This document shows positions 26,636 through 35,752 of a DNA stretch of 64,000 bases, piece after piece. Each line of letters starts with the position of its first letter. Position 1 is the stretch's first letter. The stretch lies in contig JAWKZN010000001.1 in assembly GCA_041395945.1 (NCBI GenBank), forward strand, positions 3,038,001 through 3,102,000. Reading direction: 5' to 3'. Origin of the DNA: Pseudomonadales bacterium (GTDB lineage Bacteria > Pseudomonadota > Gammaproteobacteria > Pseudomonadales > Azotimanducaceae). The notes under the pieces were generated by a model. The model made no database searches, was not told the DNA's origin, and worked only from the letters and a program-made list of their open reading frames with translations. The position numbers and the translations under genes were made by a program.

Positions 26636-27130
26636 ATGATTATTCGCAACCTTTTCCTCAGCGTTCTGATCAGCCTCACACTCCTGGCCACACTCGGTGC
26701 CGTGCTCGCCAGTACCTTCCTCCCCGGCACAGCCATTGCAGCCTGGCACGGTGGCGGCACCAGCCATTCTGCCCTGGATCGGGGTGCTGCCAGCGAGATC
26801 GGCGAACACTGCGATCGTCTGGATCCTGTGGGCGTGCAGCTGCTGGAGGCATACCTGATCGTCGCCCTGGATCTGAGCGACGCGCAGCGCACCACCCTGG
26901 CGCCCGCGATCACGGTGATCGACGAATGGCGCAGCGGCATGCAGCAACGCTGCGAGGGGCTGAACGTCACCGATGCTCCCAGCGCCCTGAGGGAAATGGC
27001 GGGGGCAATGACAATAACCCAGACTTCCATGACGGCTCTGGTACCGGCCTTCGATGCGTTCTACGCCTCCCTCACACCGGCACAGCAGACGCTGCTGAAT
27101 GATCAGATCAACCATCGACGCGGAGGCTGA
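26636..27130 (+). CDS. CpxP/Spy-like periplasmic LTxxQ-type protein
   Basis: About 164 residues. The signal sequence or anchor is at residues 5-30 (LFLSVLISLTLLATLGAVLA). The mature part is helical and ends with SLTPAQQTLLNDQ, the LTxxQ signature of the CpxP/Spy chaperone and metal-stress family; another helix reads LDLSDAQRTTL. Such proteins bind misfolded envelope proteins or restrain a sensor kinase. ATG 26636 gives the signal peptide. It is divergent from the two-component pair, matching the cpxP-cpxRA arrangement. The next gene starts one base after its stop. Confidence 0.75.
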   Translation: MIIRNLFLSVLISLTLLATLGAVLASTFLPGTAIAAWHGGGTSHSALDRGAASEIGEHCDRLDPVGVQLLEAYLIVALDLSDAQRTTLAPAITVIDEWRSGMQQRCEGLNVTDAPSALREMAGAMTITQTSMTALVPAFDAFYASLTPAQQTLLNDQINHRRGG

Positions 27131-27131
27131 A

Positions 27132-27578
27132 GTGACCCCGCCGAAGATTCTGCCACCCCATTATTTCGTGGTGGCACTGCTTGCGATGATCATAATCGGT
27201 TTCACCACAGCAGGCAGCCTGCTGCCTGCCCCGTGGTTTCTGCTCGGCATCCTCCCCATCGGGCTGGGCATCGGGCTGGCGGTGTGGGGTTCGCGCCTGT
27301 TTGCAGAAGCCGGGACCAACATCATCCCTTTCACCGAATCGACCGCGCTGGTGACCAGCGGCGCCTTTGCCTTCACCAGAAACCCCATGTACAGCGGCAT
27401 GATCCTGACCCTCGCGGGAACCGCGCTGCTGCTCAACAATCCGCTCTGCTGGCTGGTACTGATTCCCTTCGTGCTGATTCTCCAGTTCGGCTTTGTCCGC
27501 CATGAGGAGAAACTTATGGCCCAGACCTTCGGTCAGGCGTACCTCGACTATCGGGCGAAGGTAAGACGCTGGCTGTAG
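27132..27578 (+). CDS. ICMT/PEMT-family membrane methyltransferase
   Basis: About 148 residues with four hydrophobic helices and the C-terminal isoprenylcysteine-methyltransferase signature: SGAFAFTRNPMYSGMILTL, then RHEEKLMAQTFGQAYLDYRA. Bacterial members methylate small or lipid substrates using SAM, usually unknown. GTG 27132 is the start, with CGGAGG five bases upstream; ATG 27099 would overlap the previous gene. It is probably in one operon with the CpxP/Spy-like gene. Confidence 0.82.
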   Translation: MTPPKILPPHYFVVALLAMIIIGFTTAGSLLPAPWFLLGILPIGLGIGLAVWGSRLFAEAGTNIIPFTESTALVTSGAFAFTRNPMYSGMILTLAGTALLLNNPLCWLVLIPFVLILQFGFVRHEEKLMAQTFGQAYLDYRAKVRRWL

Positions 27579-27611
27579 GGGATCGCGCAGATTGCTGAGG
27601 CTGCGGCCCGA

Positions 27612-28493
27612 TCAGACAGCACACTCCTGCACCATGGCATCCGCCATGTTCCTGCAACAGGCAGCAAACGCGCGTGTTGCTGCCTCATCCTCCGGGTCGG
27701 GTGGCATGGCTGCCTGTTCGGCATCACCTTTGCGCAGCGAAAGTGCACGGACAATCAAACCCTGCCAGGAGGGATCCAGTGCAGCCTGTGCCCACCCCAT
27801 CGCCTCTTTTTTTGACGTCACCTGGCCGGTTGCCATGGTGTGCAGGATGCGACAGAACAGGCCGACCCAGAAAGCCTGGTAAGCAAACATGGGCATCGAC
27901 AGACCTGAATCGATGGCGATATCCATGGTTTCCCGCACCTCCGCCTGCAGATCATGAGCTGATACCGGGTCAATCAGACTGGCAATGTCAGGACCACTCA
28001 GGCGCACGCCTTTTTCCCGCAAGGTCCAGCGGACCACCTGACTGTTGTCATGTTCTGAGCGAATCAGCGTATTGGATCCATGATTCAGATACCAGAATGG
28101 GTAACAGCGGGCGGGCACCCCATCCATGCCGGGATCTCCCCAATCCGCATCGCGCGGTTCTCCCGGCGGATCCCTTGGCTCAACCGTCCAGCGGCGCAAT
28201 ATGTCTTTCGGCGCATAGGACCCCTCGAGGTTGACCGGCCAGTAGGGGTGAGGCAATCGCTGAAGGTCTTTATGCAGCTTCTGCAGAGCGGTGAGCTCAC
28301 TGTCTGAAAGGTCATCGCCCGCGATGACAATGAAGTCGCAATCGGAAAACTCGCTGAAATCACCAATGGCAAAGGAACCCTGCAGATAGGCGCCGACAAA
28401 ATTACTGCGCAGAACGTCCTGAACCCCCGAGACCAGATAGGTGAGTACCTGGTTGAGTTCGTCGTACGGCGTGGCTTCGAGAATTCCGGACAT
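27612..28493 (-). CDS. nucleotidyltransferase of the aminoglycoside-adenylyltransferase type
   Basis: About 293 residues. The N-terminal nucleotidyltransferase fold has AYLQGSFAIGDFSEFSDCDF, the GS-x-D-x-D metal motif in the form GSFAIGDFSEFSDCD, and is followed by a helical C-terminal domain like those of AadA-type enzymes. This class transfers AMP to small hydroxyl compounds, but many chromosomal members have no shown resistance activity. ATG 28493 is chosen as the first methionine near the domain. It lies convergent to the ICMT-like gene and downstream of an amidase on the same strand. Confidence 0.78.
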   Translation of the reverse strand: MSGILEATPYDELNQVLTYLVSGVQDVLRSNFVGAYLQGSFAIGDFSEFSDCDFIVIAGDDLSDSELTALQKLHKDLQRLPHPYWPVNLEGSYAPKDILRRWTVEPRDPPGEPRDADWGDPGMDGVPARCYPFWYLNHGSNTLIRSEHDNSQVVRWTLREKGVRLSGPDIASLIDPVSAHDLQAEVRETMDIAIDSGLSMPMFAYQAFWVGLFCRILHTMATGQVTSKKEAMGWAQAALDPSWQGLIVRALSLRKGDAEQAAMPPDPEDEAATRAFAACCRNMADAMVQECAV

Positions 28494-28530
28494 GAGACAC
28501 CCGAACACTCAACCTATTCGAAAAGCGCAC

Positions 28531-29931
28531 TCAGAGCGGCGGGTGCCGGTCGAATGCCACCACCCGCTCATAGGCCGCACCGGCCTGAATCATCCTGGCC
28601 TCACTCAACCAGCGACCTATGAGCTGGAAGGATTTCGGCAGTCCGTTCGCCGCCAGTCCGGCGGGCAGAGTGAGGGTGGGATGCCCCGAATAATCGAATG
28701 GCGCGGTGAACGTGATGAAATCTGCCGCGCCACCGACAATCGCCTCGGACTGCCCGGCCATCTGCGCCACGGTGGGTGGCAGCATCGGCATGCAGGGCGA
28801 AATCAGCATCTCGACTTCGTTAAGCAGGGCATCCAGTTCGGTACGGAACTGCACCCGCAGCTCAGCCAGGCTTTCGTAGGCGCCAGGAGGCGGCTGCAGG
28901 CCAAGTTCAATCAGTCCGGAGAGCACTGGACCATACAGCGACCTGCTGGCCGGATAGTACTGCCGGTGGGCGCGCGCGCACTCGACCGCGCAGGTGATGC
29001 CCCACTCTTTCACAAGCCTTCGATAGGCCGCCGGCAGTCTCACCTCCCGTACCTTGACACCAAGAGTTTCAAATACCGGGACAGCCTCACGCACTGTGTC
29101 TACGACCGCGGCTTCCACGCCTTCCGACACATAGTCCCAGTCCACACCCAGGGTAAGACCGCGAATCCCATCACCGAGGGCGGCAGAGTAGTTGGGTACC
29201 GCATCGGACAGACTGGTGGGATCCAGAGGATCCGCACCCGCCAGCACCTGCAGCATGCGTGCAGCATCCGCAACCGAGCGGGTCATGGGCCCTACGTGGT
29301 CGAGGGATTCCGCCAGGGGGAATGCCCCGTGGCGGCTCACCCTTCCGTAGGTAGGTTTGATACCGACAATGCCGCAACAGGCCGACGGAAAACGGATGCT
29401 GCCTCCGGTATCCGTACCCAGCGCGCCGTAGGCAAGCCCGGCGGCCACGGCAACACCGGAACCCGATGAGCTGACACCCGGCCAGTAGTCCGGGTTCCAG
29501 GGGTTGCGCGGCGCTTCAACCTCGGGATGATGGACACCGAATGCGCCTTCAGTGAGCTGGGTCTTGCCGATGATCACAGCACCTGCCTGCTGCAGACGCG
29601 TGACCACCGTGGCGTCCGTATCCGGCACGAAATCCGCCATCACCAGGGTACCGCTCGCAGTGGCGATACCGCGGGTATGGAACAGATCTTTCAGCGCAAT
29701 CGGCACACCGTGCAGCGCGCCGAGGGGTGCGCCGGCGTCACGCCGCGCATCAAGTGCCGCGGCCTGTTCCAGTGCCCTGTCCGCAAGCACCCGCACATAG
29801 GCGTGCAGGCTGCGGTCCAGATCGCCGATGCGCGCGAGCAGTGCCGTCGTTACCTGCACGGAAGTCAGTTCACCGCTCTTTATGCGCGCACAGACTTCGG
29901 ACAGTGAAGCGTAGTGGAGATCTTTCACCAT
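28531..29931 (-). CDS. amidase signature family enzyme (second in window)
   Basis: Amide hydrolase of 466 residues with Lys in GVPIALKDLFHTRG, the cis-Ser in GVSSSGSGVAVAAG and the nucleophile in GTDTGGSIRFPSACCG. It is clearly diverged from the amidase at 13600. It lies 38 bases upstream of the nucleotidyltransferase on the same strand and 37 bases downstream of an FAD oxidase, so these may form one transcript. Whether it acts on an aryl amide, a nitrile-derived amide or Glu-tRNA is not visible; the gatA partner genes are absent. Confidence 0.88.
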   Translation of the reverse strand: MVKDLHYASLSEVCARIKSGELTSVQVTTALLARIGDLDRSLHAYVRVLADRALEQAAALDARRDAGAPLGALHGVPIALKDLFHTRGIATASGTLVMADFVPDTDATVVTRLQQAGAVIIGKTQLTEGAFGVHHPEVEAPRNPWNPDYWPGVSSSGSGVAVAAGLAYGALGTDTGGSIRFPSACCGIVGIKPTYGRVSRHGAFPLAESLDHVGPMTRSVADAARMLQVLAGADPLDPTSLSDAVPNYSAALGDGIRGLTLGVDWDYVSEGVEAAVVDTVREAVPVFETLGVKVREVRLPAAYRRLVKEWGITCAVECARAHRQYYPASRSLYGPVLSGLIELGLQPPPGAYESLAELRVQFRTELDALLNEVEMLISPCMPMLPPTVAQMAGQSEAIVGGAADFITFTAPFDYSGHPTLTLPAGLAANGLPKSFQLIGRWLSEARMIQAGAAYERVVAFDRHPPL

Positions 29932-29968
29932 ATGGCGTCGCCGGTGAACGTGTTTCGAGCTGTAACCA

Positions 29969-31351
29969 TCATGTCGATGCGGTCATATCGAAGATCTTCC
30001 CCGGATTCAGGATGCCCTTCGGATCCAGTGTGCGCTTGAGTGCACGCATCAGCCCGATTTCTGTCTCGCTTCTGGATATACCAAGATAGGGTTTTTTTTC
30101 CAGACCGACACCGTGTTCGGCGGAGACTGATCCTGAAATCGCCGCCAGAGGCTCATACACACTGCGCTCCACCTCTTCACGAACCTCGGCACCACCCTCA
30201 CCCACCGAAATCACCAGATGCAGATTGCCGTCACCCATATGACCGAAGGTGAAATTGTGGACTTCGCCGTAACTGGCGGCGAGGCGGGCATTGACCTCCT
30301 TCAGATAGTCTTCCATGTGTGAGATGCGCAGGCTCACATCGAAGGCAAAGTTGGGCGCATAGCGGAATGTCTGGGCCACGTCATCGCGCATGGCCCACAA
30401 CTGCATGCGCTGAGCCTCGGACTGCGCGACCACCGCATCCACGATGAGACCCTGCTCGTAGGCTTCAGCCAGCGCCGCTTCGGCCTGAGCTTCATCGCTG
30501 CCCATCGCCTCGACCAGCACATAGAACGGGTAGTCCTGGACGATCGGCGGTTGATTGGTGGCCGGGGGGGTGGTCACCAGGGTGTAGAAGTTGTTCCACA
30601 TGACTTCGAACGCAGACAGTGTCCCGCCGAGCCGTGAGTCCATATGTTTAAGGAATTTCGCCAGCTTGCCGAACTCGTCGGTTGCCACAAACAGGGTTGC
30701 CTGGGTGGTCGGTTTCTCGCGCAGCCGCAGTACCGCACGGGTCACCACACCCAGACTGCCTTCAGTGCCGATGAAAAGCTGCTTGAGATCGTAGCCGGCA
30801 TTGTTCTTGATCATCTGATTCATCGAGGAGACCACGGTGCCGTCGGCGAGCACGGCCTCCAGACCCAGTACCATATCCCGGGCCATGCCGTAGCGGATCA
30901 CCCGGTTGCCACCGGCGTTGGTGGAAATGTTCCCGCCGATGGTACAGCTGCCCCGTCCGCCCAGATCGAGCGGAAACAGCAGACCGTGTTCTTCAGCGGT
31001 CTCCTGCACTTTCTGCAGCACCACGCCACTCTGCACCGTCATGATGCGATCGACAGGATTCACCTCTTCGATCACATTCATGCGCTCCAGTGACAGCGCG
31101 ATATCGGCAGGCTGGGTGATCGAGCTCTGGACCAGCCCGGTCAGTCCGCCATGTGCAATCACGCTCTGACCGTGGGCGTTGCAGATCGCGAGCGCCTTGC
31201 TCACCTGCCCGGTGTTTCTCGGTCGCAGCAGCGCTTTGGCCTGGATGGGATCCTTGCGCCAGATACCCGAAGCGCGCTCCTGCACCGCATCTCCGGTGAT
31301 CACACAATCTGCGCCCAACGCCTGGATCAGTTCTGCAATCACATCACCCAT
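29969..31351 (-). CDS. FAD-linked D-2-hydroxyacid dehydrogenase (GlcD/D2HGDH type)
   Basis: Flavoprotein of 460 residues. The N-terminal PCMH FAD-binding domain has LLRPRNTGQVSKALAI, the pyrophosphate loop and GGRGSCTIGGNISTNAGGNR, and then GTEGSLGVVTRAVLRLR. The C-terminal cap reads FGHMGDGNLHLVI and ISAEHGVGLEKK, ending LDPKGILNPGKIF. The HxxxGDGNxH motif holds the metal ligands of D-lactate and D-2-hydroxyglutarate dehydrogenases. It oxidises D-2-hydroxyacids to 2-oxoacids. The exact substrate is unknown. It is divergent from the methyltransferase, with a 236-base gap. Confidence 0.88.
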   Translation of the reverse strand: MGDVIAELIQALGADCVITGDAVQERASGIWRKDPIQAKALLRPRNTGQVSKALAICNAHGQSVIAHGGLTGLVQSSITQPADIALSLERMNVIEEVNPVDRIMTVQSGVVLQKVQETAEEHGLLFPLDLGGRGSCTIGGNISTNAGGNRVIRYGMARDMVLGLEAVLADGTVVSSMNQMIKNNAGYDLKQLFIGTEGSLGVVTRAVLRLREKPTTQATLFVATDEFGKLAKFLKHMDSRLGGTLSAFEVMWNNFYTLVTTPPATNQPPIVQDYPFYVLVEAMGSDEAQAEAALAEAYEQGLIVDAVVAQSEAQRMQLWAMRDDVAQTFRYAPNFAFDVSLRISHMEDYLKEVNARLAASYGEVHNFTFGHMGDGNLHLVISVGEGGAEVREEVERSVYEPLAAISGSVSAEHGVGLEKKPYLGISRSETEIGLMRALKRTLDPKGILNPGKIFDMTAST

Positions 31352-31587
31352 CGCCTGTCCCCCTGCAATTAACCGGACTTTGTCTAACCGGACTTCTGTC
31401 AGACCTTTGATCCAACTTTTTTTCCGTCGCGAGCCCGGCTGGACACTCCAGCCTCCCTGCCCGGACTGCCAGCTTATCTCAGATCACCGCAGATTTTTAA
31501 GATCGATCTGTCCGGCAGCGGAGACGGAAGCCGCGCGCCTCGCGCGCCTGTAGAATGCGGGCTGTCACGCCGCCAGACCTCCCGCTC

Positions 31588-32175
31588 ATGCCCCGATTCG
31601 ACAAAGCCTACTATGATCGCTTCTACCGCAATCCCGACACCCGGGCGGTCACGCCTGCCGCGGCGCGCCGTCAGGCGGAGTTCATTGCCGCTTATCTGCG
31701 TCATCTGGAAGTGCCGGTCAAGCGCATCATCGACATCGGCTGTGGCACAGGCACGGTACTCAGAGCCCTCGGTCGGTGCTTTCCGCGCGCCCGCTGCGAA
31801 GGGGTGGAATTCAGTGAGTATCTGTGTGAACGCTACGGCTGGACCAGAGGTTCAGTGGTCGATTATCAGAACACAGTCAGCGCCGATCTGGTCGTCTGCA
31901 ACGACGTGCTCGCCTACCTGGACGACGCTGCATGTGAGCGGGCCATCGGCAATCTTGCAGCGCTGACAGGAGGCGCGCTGTTTCTCGGAGTGCTGACAAA
32001 AGAAGACCTCGCGGTATGTGATCGGCAGCGTACCGACCGGGCTCAGATTACCCGTCCCGCAGCCTGGTACCGGAAGCGCCTGCTGCCGCACTACATCGCC
32101 GCTGGTGGCGGCCTCTATCTCAAGCGCCCCCTTACCGTCACGCTGTGGACTCTGGAAATACTCGGTTCAGAGTGA
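31588..32175 (+). CDS. class I SAM-dependent methyltransferase
   Basis: About 195 residues with motif I IIDIGCGTGTVL, acidic strand-2 end EGVEFS, and the motif-IV-like segment ADLVVCNDVLAYL. I take ATG 31588 (MPRFDKAYYDRFYRNP) because homologous small methyltransferases begin near this segment. An in-frame ATG at 31555 adds eleven residues, and neither has a clear ribosome site. The last bases overlap the 3' end of the convergent permease-peptidase gene by nine bases. The substrate is unknown. Confidence 0.83.
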   Translation: MPRFDKAYYDRFYRNPDTRAVTPAAARRQAEFIAAYLRHLEVPVKRIIDIGCGTGTVLRALGRCFPRARCEGVEFSEYLCERYGWTRGSVVDYQNTVSADLVVCNDVLAYLDDAACERAIGNLAALTGGALFLGVLTKEDLAVCDRQRTDRAQITRPAAWYRKRLLPHYIAAGGGLYLKRPLTVTLWTLEILGSE

Positions 32176-35100
32176 GCGCAGATTGTCGTCCGGATTGCGG
32201 TCGATCATCTTCACAAAGGGATCCACACCGACACGATCCGGCGGGGCTGAGTCCGGCGGCAGTTCGAAACGCAGGGTCTGCTCGCCACTGCGGATGACTT
32301 CCCGCACGAGGAGCAGAGGTTCCGGCAGATCCTCATCCCCCATTTCTTCAGTCTTCGCGGGGAACACCGCCACTTCGAGGGTCTGCTCCAGGGGCATCTC
32401 GGTTTCGGCACCGGCGCCGTCCGCTTCAAACTTGCGGGCTGAGATCGTCATCTCAACCTGGTAGCCGTGTTCTGCGGGCTCGACCGACGCTGCGGTGACC
32501 TTGAGGTCGTAGAGCACGATCTTCTCGAACATATCGGTGATCAGCTGCTGGTGCTCGCTGCCGGCAACCGCGCGGAAGGCTTCGATCAGGTCGGTCGAAG
32601 TGGGGAACAGATCTTCCCGATACCCCCAGGTCGCGATGAACGCGCGCAATGCTTCATTGACCCGATCCTCGCCGATGGCGTCCTGCAGGGCGTACATCAC
32701 CAGGCTGCCCTTCCGGTAGTGCACATAGCCCTGATTCTCCACCCGCTGCAGAGACTGCTCCTCGATCAGTTCACCGCCGCGCCCCTGCAGATAGCGGTCG
32801 AGCTCATACTTGAGGAAGCGGCGCATTTTCTGATCACCGAAGGCTTCCTTCATCACCATCAGCGCCGAGTACTGCGCAAGGGTTTCGACAATCAGCGTCA
32901 TGCCCTGCATCTGTGCACCTACCACCTGGTGGCCCCACCACTGGTGCGCCATCTCATGGGCAGTCACATAGAAGACATAGTCGATGTCCTTCTCGTCGCG
33001 CAGATCGGCAATGAAACCGATCGCCTCAGAGTAGGGAATCGTGTTCGGGAAGGACTGGGCAAATCGCTCGTAGGCAGGAAATTCAAGAATACGGAACTGG
33101 CGGTACTGATAGGGCGAGAATTCACGGGTGAAATAATCCAGCGAGCGCTTGCTGCTCTCGATCATGCTCGCCACATTGAAGCCATGAGCGGAATGGTGAT
33201 AGACCTCGAGTACCACATCGTTCCAGTGATCCGAAGCCACCGCATACCGTGCCGAAGTGATGGAAACGAACGGCCAGATGGGGGCATCCATCTCATAGAT
33301 AAAGGTGCGCCTGCCGTCTTCCAGCGTCTCATCCAGCAGGTATCCGGGCGCCAGCGCGATCTGGTCCGCACTTGTGGAAACCGTGGCGCGGAAGCGGGAG
33401 CGGTTCACGACCCCGAACTGACCGATCTTCAGCGCCGTCGGGTCCCCGAGCGGCGGCAGTCGCTCGACCGGGGGCAGACCGTACTTACGGCGGACATTGT
33501 TGTCCTGCAGTTCCCGATTCGGCACGTACCCCGGCAGCGGCATGATTTCAAAATTGTTGACGAAGGTGCCATTTGCCACGACCCGGGTAGTGGAACCGCT
33601 GTTCGGAAATCCTTCATTGGTCCAGACCAGATCCCAGCGAAGCACTGCTTCGGCACCCGGAGGGAGCGGTGAATCGAACTTGAACTGCCGGTAACCAAGA
33701 AGCTCGTTTGCTTCGACCAGCTCGGCGCCTTCGAGCTGCAGGGACTCGACTTTGAGCAGCGGAGACAGGGTGAAATGGGCGGCGTGCATATCGCCTTCGC
33801 TGCGATTCGCCAGTCGAGCAGCGCCTGTTGAGTGCAGGCGTCGCTCTTGCGGATAGAGGTCGACCCGCAGATCGACGTCCACGACTTCGGGTTTCGGCAG
33901 GTCTTCGATAGCCTTATAGGCTTTTTCATAGTCGGCGCTGCGCGCTTCCCGGTCATCGCTGGTCAGATACTCGTTCAGTACATTGGTGTTGTAGAAAATC
34001 CAGGCCCCCGATCCGACCCAGCCTGAAAAGAGCGCAATACTGACCGCGACCACCCGCGGAGTGACCCGGGATCTCGCAGTCCGCAGGCGCTCCCGCCATC
34101 CCCCCGCATAGCCCCGGGTATAGAACAGGTGCGCACAGGTGAGGAGCAGACCGGCAAACAGAAACCAGTAGAGGGCAAAATTCACCATCGGCACAATAAA
34201 ATGACCGTAGCCATTCATGTCCGAGTAGGGTGCATCCGGTATCCCATAGCGGTACAGGAAGTGTTCGAAGTCCAGGCTGGGCAGCGTCAGCAGCCCGAGA
34301 AATACTGCGAGAAAGATGACCATGCCGAGGAATTTGTTCGGCGACAGGACCTGAATCAGCACTGCCGGTACGCACAACAGGTAATACCAGCTCCCGAGCA
34401 CACCAAACAGACTCTGCACATACAGCAGCAGTTCATGGCGATGGTAGTCCATGAACCACTGCACGATGATCGAGGTCAGCATCACGATGGCAAGCAGTGC
34501 GGTGATCACAAACCACAATGCACCAACCTTCGAAAGCACCATCACCACATTGGGGAAGGGTGTGGCATCGATGATCTCGTGCAGCTTCGCCTGGCGCTCC
34601 CGATGTACCAGCTCACCCGAGTAGTAGATGATGATGATGAACACAGCGAGGCTGAAACTGCCGCCAACCACCTGCACCAGCAGGCCGGTCACGGGGTACA
34701 CGGGAGTGCCGAAAAGCTGGGTGGCCGCTCCGATGTAGCTGCCGATCACCTGCAGCATGCCGAAGGCAAGCAGTACGTAAAACGGCACGCTGCGGGTCAT
34801 GCCCCGTACATCGATGCGCAACTGGGAAAGCAGACGCGCAATCGTGCTGCCCTCGCCGGCGGGCGTGCGCAGCACAGCCAGACGGCTGCCAGGTGCACTC
34901 CGGTCCTTACGGACCCGCCCCAGGCGTGGCCAGCGGAACCTGCTTTGTGCCAGTGAGAAACGGTAGCGCCAGGTGGTGAACAGCAGCGCGCCCGCTGCCA
35001 TCGCAAGCCAGATCAGCCGATTGATGAGCAGAGTGTCCGCAAAAGCCGGCATGGCGAAATTCCGTTCGAAAACCGTCCAGTAACGGGTGATTTCATCGAA

Positions 35101-35742
35101 GGCGACCATGCCGAAAGGATCGGCGAGTGCCATGGTGCCGATGGTTTCCTGGTCGGTCACCGCAGCAAGCACAATGTAGGCAATCATGAATCCGAGTGCC
35201 GCCACATACGCCGCGAGCAGGGATCGGGTCAATGCCGCGACAGCAAAAAACAGTGCACAGATGACCAGCAGATTGGGCACGATCACTGCCCAGATACCGA
35301 AGACGTAAGGCGCGAGTGTGAAGGGGCCAAGGCGTTCCGGGTCGAGCCAGGGCATGAGCGAACCGGTCAGTGTACCCAGCAGACCCGCCAGTCCGGTGAG
35401 CACAGCAAACAGTGTGCCACCGGCAAATCGTCCGAGCAGATAACTGACCCTGTCTACACCGGTCGCGAAGAGTATTTCGGCTGTCAGCGTTTCGTAGTCA
35501 CGGGTGATCGCGCTCGCCACGAAGGCGACGGCGGCAAACATACCGAGGATCGAAAGCGTGTACTGGATCTGCAGGATGGCGAAACTGGCGTTGAAATTGA
35601 GGTTGTCACCGACACCACCGACGCTCACCGATTCGGATGCCATGATCAGGAAGCCGAGCAGGAAGAACAGTCCGGCAACCACCAGGAACAGAGGCGACCG
35701 GCTCTGGTAGCGACACTCGAAACCGAATACGGAGAGAAACAT
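32167..35742 (-). CDS. ABC-2 type permease fused to M1 aminopeptidase
   Basis: Very long membrane protein, about 1191 residues. The N-terminal ~560 residues hold two sets of about six helices typical of ABC-2 permeases. After a further helix near residue 600 comes a periplasmic M1 gluzincin domain with HEMAHQWWGHQV (zinc His residues) and the third ligand Glu in IVETLAQY eighteen residues later. So an ABC export domain and a metallopeptidase share one chain. ATG 35742 lies ten bases after the ATPase stop. The peptidase might process the exported substrate. Such fusions occur as uncharacterised proteins in other Gram-negative bacteria. Confidence 0.88.
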   Translation of the reverse strand: MFLSVFGFECRYQSRSPLFLVVAGLFFLLGFLIMASESVSVGGVGDNLNFNASFAILQIQYTLSILGMFAAVAFVASAITRDYETLTAEILFATGVDRVSYLLGRFAGGTLFAVLTGLAGLLGTLTGSLMPWLDPERLGPFTLAPYVFGIWAVIVPNLLVICALFFAVAALTRSLLAAYVAALGFMIAYIVLAAVTDQETIGTMALADPFGMVAFDEITRYWTVFERNFAMPAFADTLLINRLIWLAMAAGALLFTTWRYRFSLAQSRFRWPRLGRVRKDRSAPGSRLAVLRTPAGEGSTIARLLSQLRIDVRGMTRSVPFYVLLAFGMLQVIGSYIGAATQLFGTPVYPVTGLLVQVVGGSFSLAVFIIIIYYSGELVHRERQAKLHEIIDATPFPNVVMVLSKVGALWFVITALLAIVMLTSIIVQWFMDYHRHELLLYVQSLFGVLGSWYYLLCVPAVLIQVLSPNKFLGMVIFLAVFLGLLTLPSLDFEHFLYRYGIPDAPYSDMNGYGHFIVPMVNFALYWFLFAGLLLTCAHLFYTRGYAGGWRERLRTARSRVTPRVVAVSIALFSGWVGSGAWIFYNTNVLNEYLTSDDREARSADYEKAYKAIEDLPKPEVVDVDLRVDLYPQERRLHSTGAARLANRSEGDMHAAHFTLSPLLKVESLQLEGAELVEANELLGYRQFKFDSPLPPGAEAVLRWDLVWTNEGFPNSGSTTRVVANGTFVNNFEIMPLPGYVPNRELQDNNVRRKYGLPPVERLPPLGDPTALKIGQFGVVNRSRFRATVSTSADQIALAPGYLLDETLEDGRRTFIYEMDAPIWPFVSITSARYAVASDHWNDVVLEVYHHSAHGFNVASMIESSKRSLDYFTREFSPYQYRQFRILEFPAYERFAQSFPNTIPYSEAIGFIADLRDEKDIDYVFYVTAHEMAHQWWGHQVVGAQMQGMTLIVETLAQYSALMVMKEAFGDQKMRRFLKYELDRYLQGRGGELIEEQSLQRVENQGYVHYRKGSLVMYALQDAIGEDRVNEALRAFIATWGYREDLFPTSTDLIEAFRAVAGSEHQQLITDMFEKIVLYDLKVTAASVEPAEHGYQVEMTISARKFEADGAGAETEMPLEQTLEVAVFPAKTEEMGDEDLPEPLLLVREVIRSGEQTLRFELPPDSAPPDRVGVDPFVKMIDRNPDDNLRSL

Positions 35743-35752
35743 CTGCGCCGCC

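Noticed and set aside
32467..33672. Plus-strand frame of about 401 codons
   Set aside because: Opposite the M1 peptidase domain; no domain of its own.
34129..34956. Plus-strand frame rich in His and Gln
   Set aside because: It is the complement of hydrophobic permease helices, which turn into His/Gln-rich shadows.
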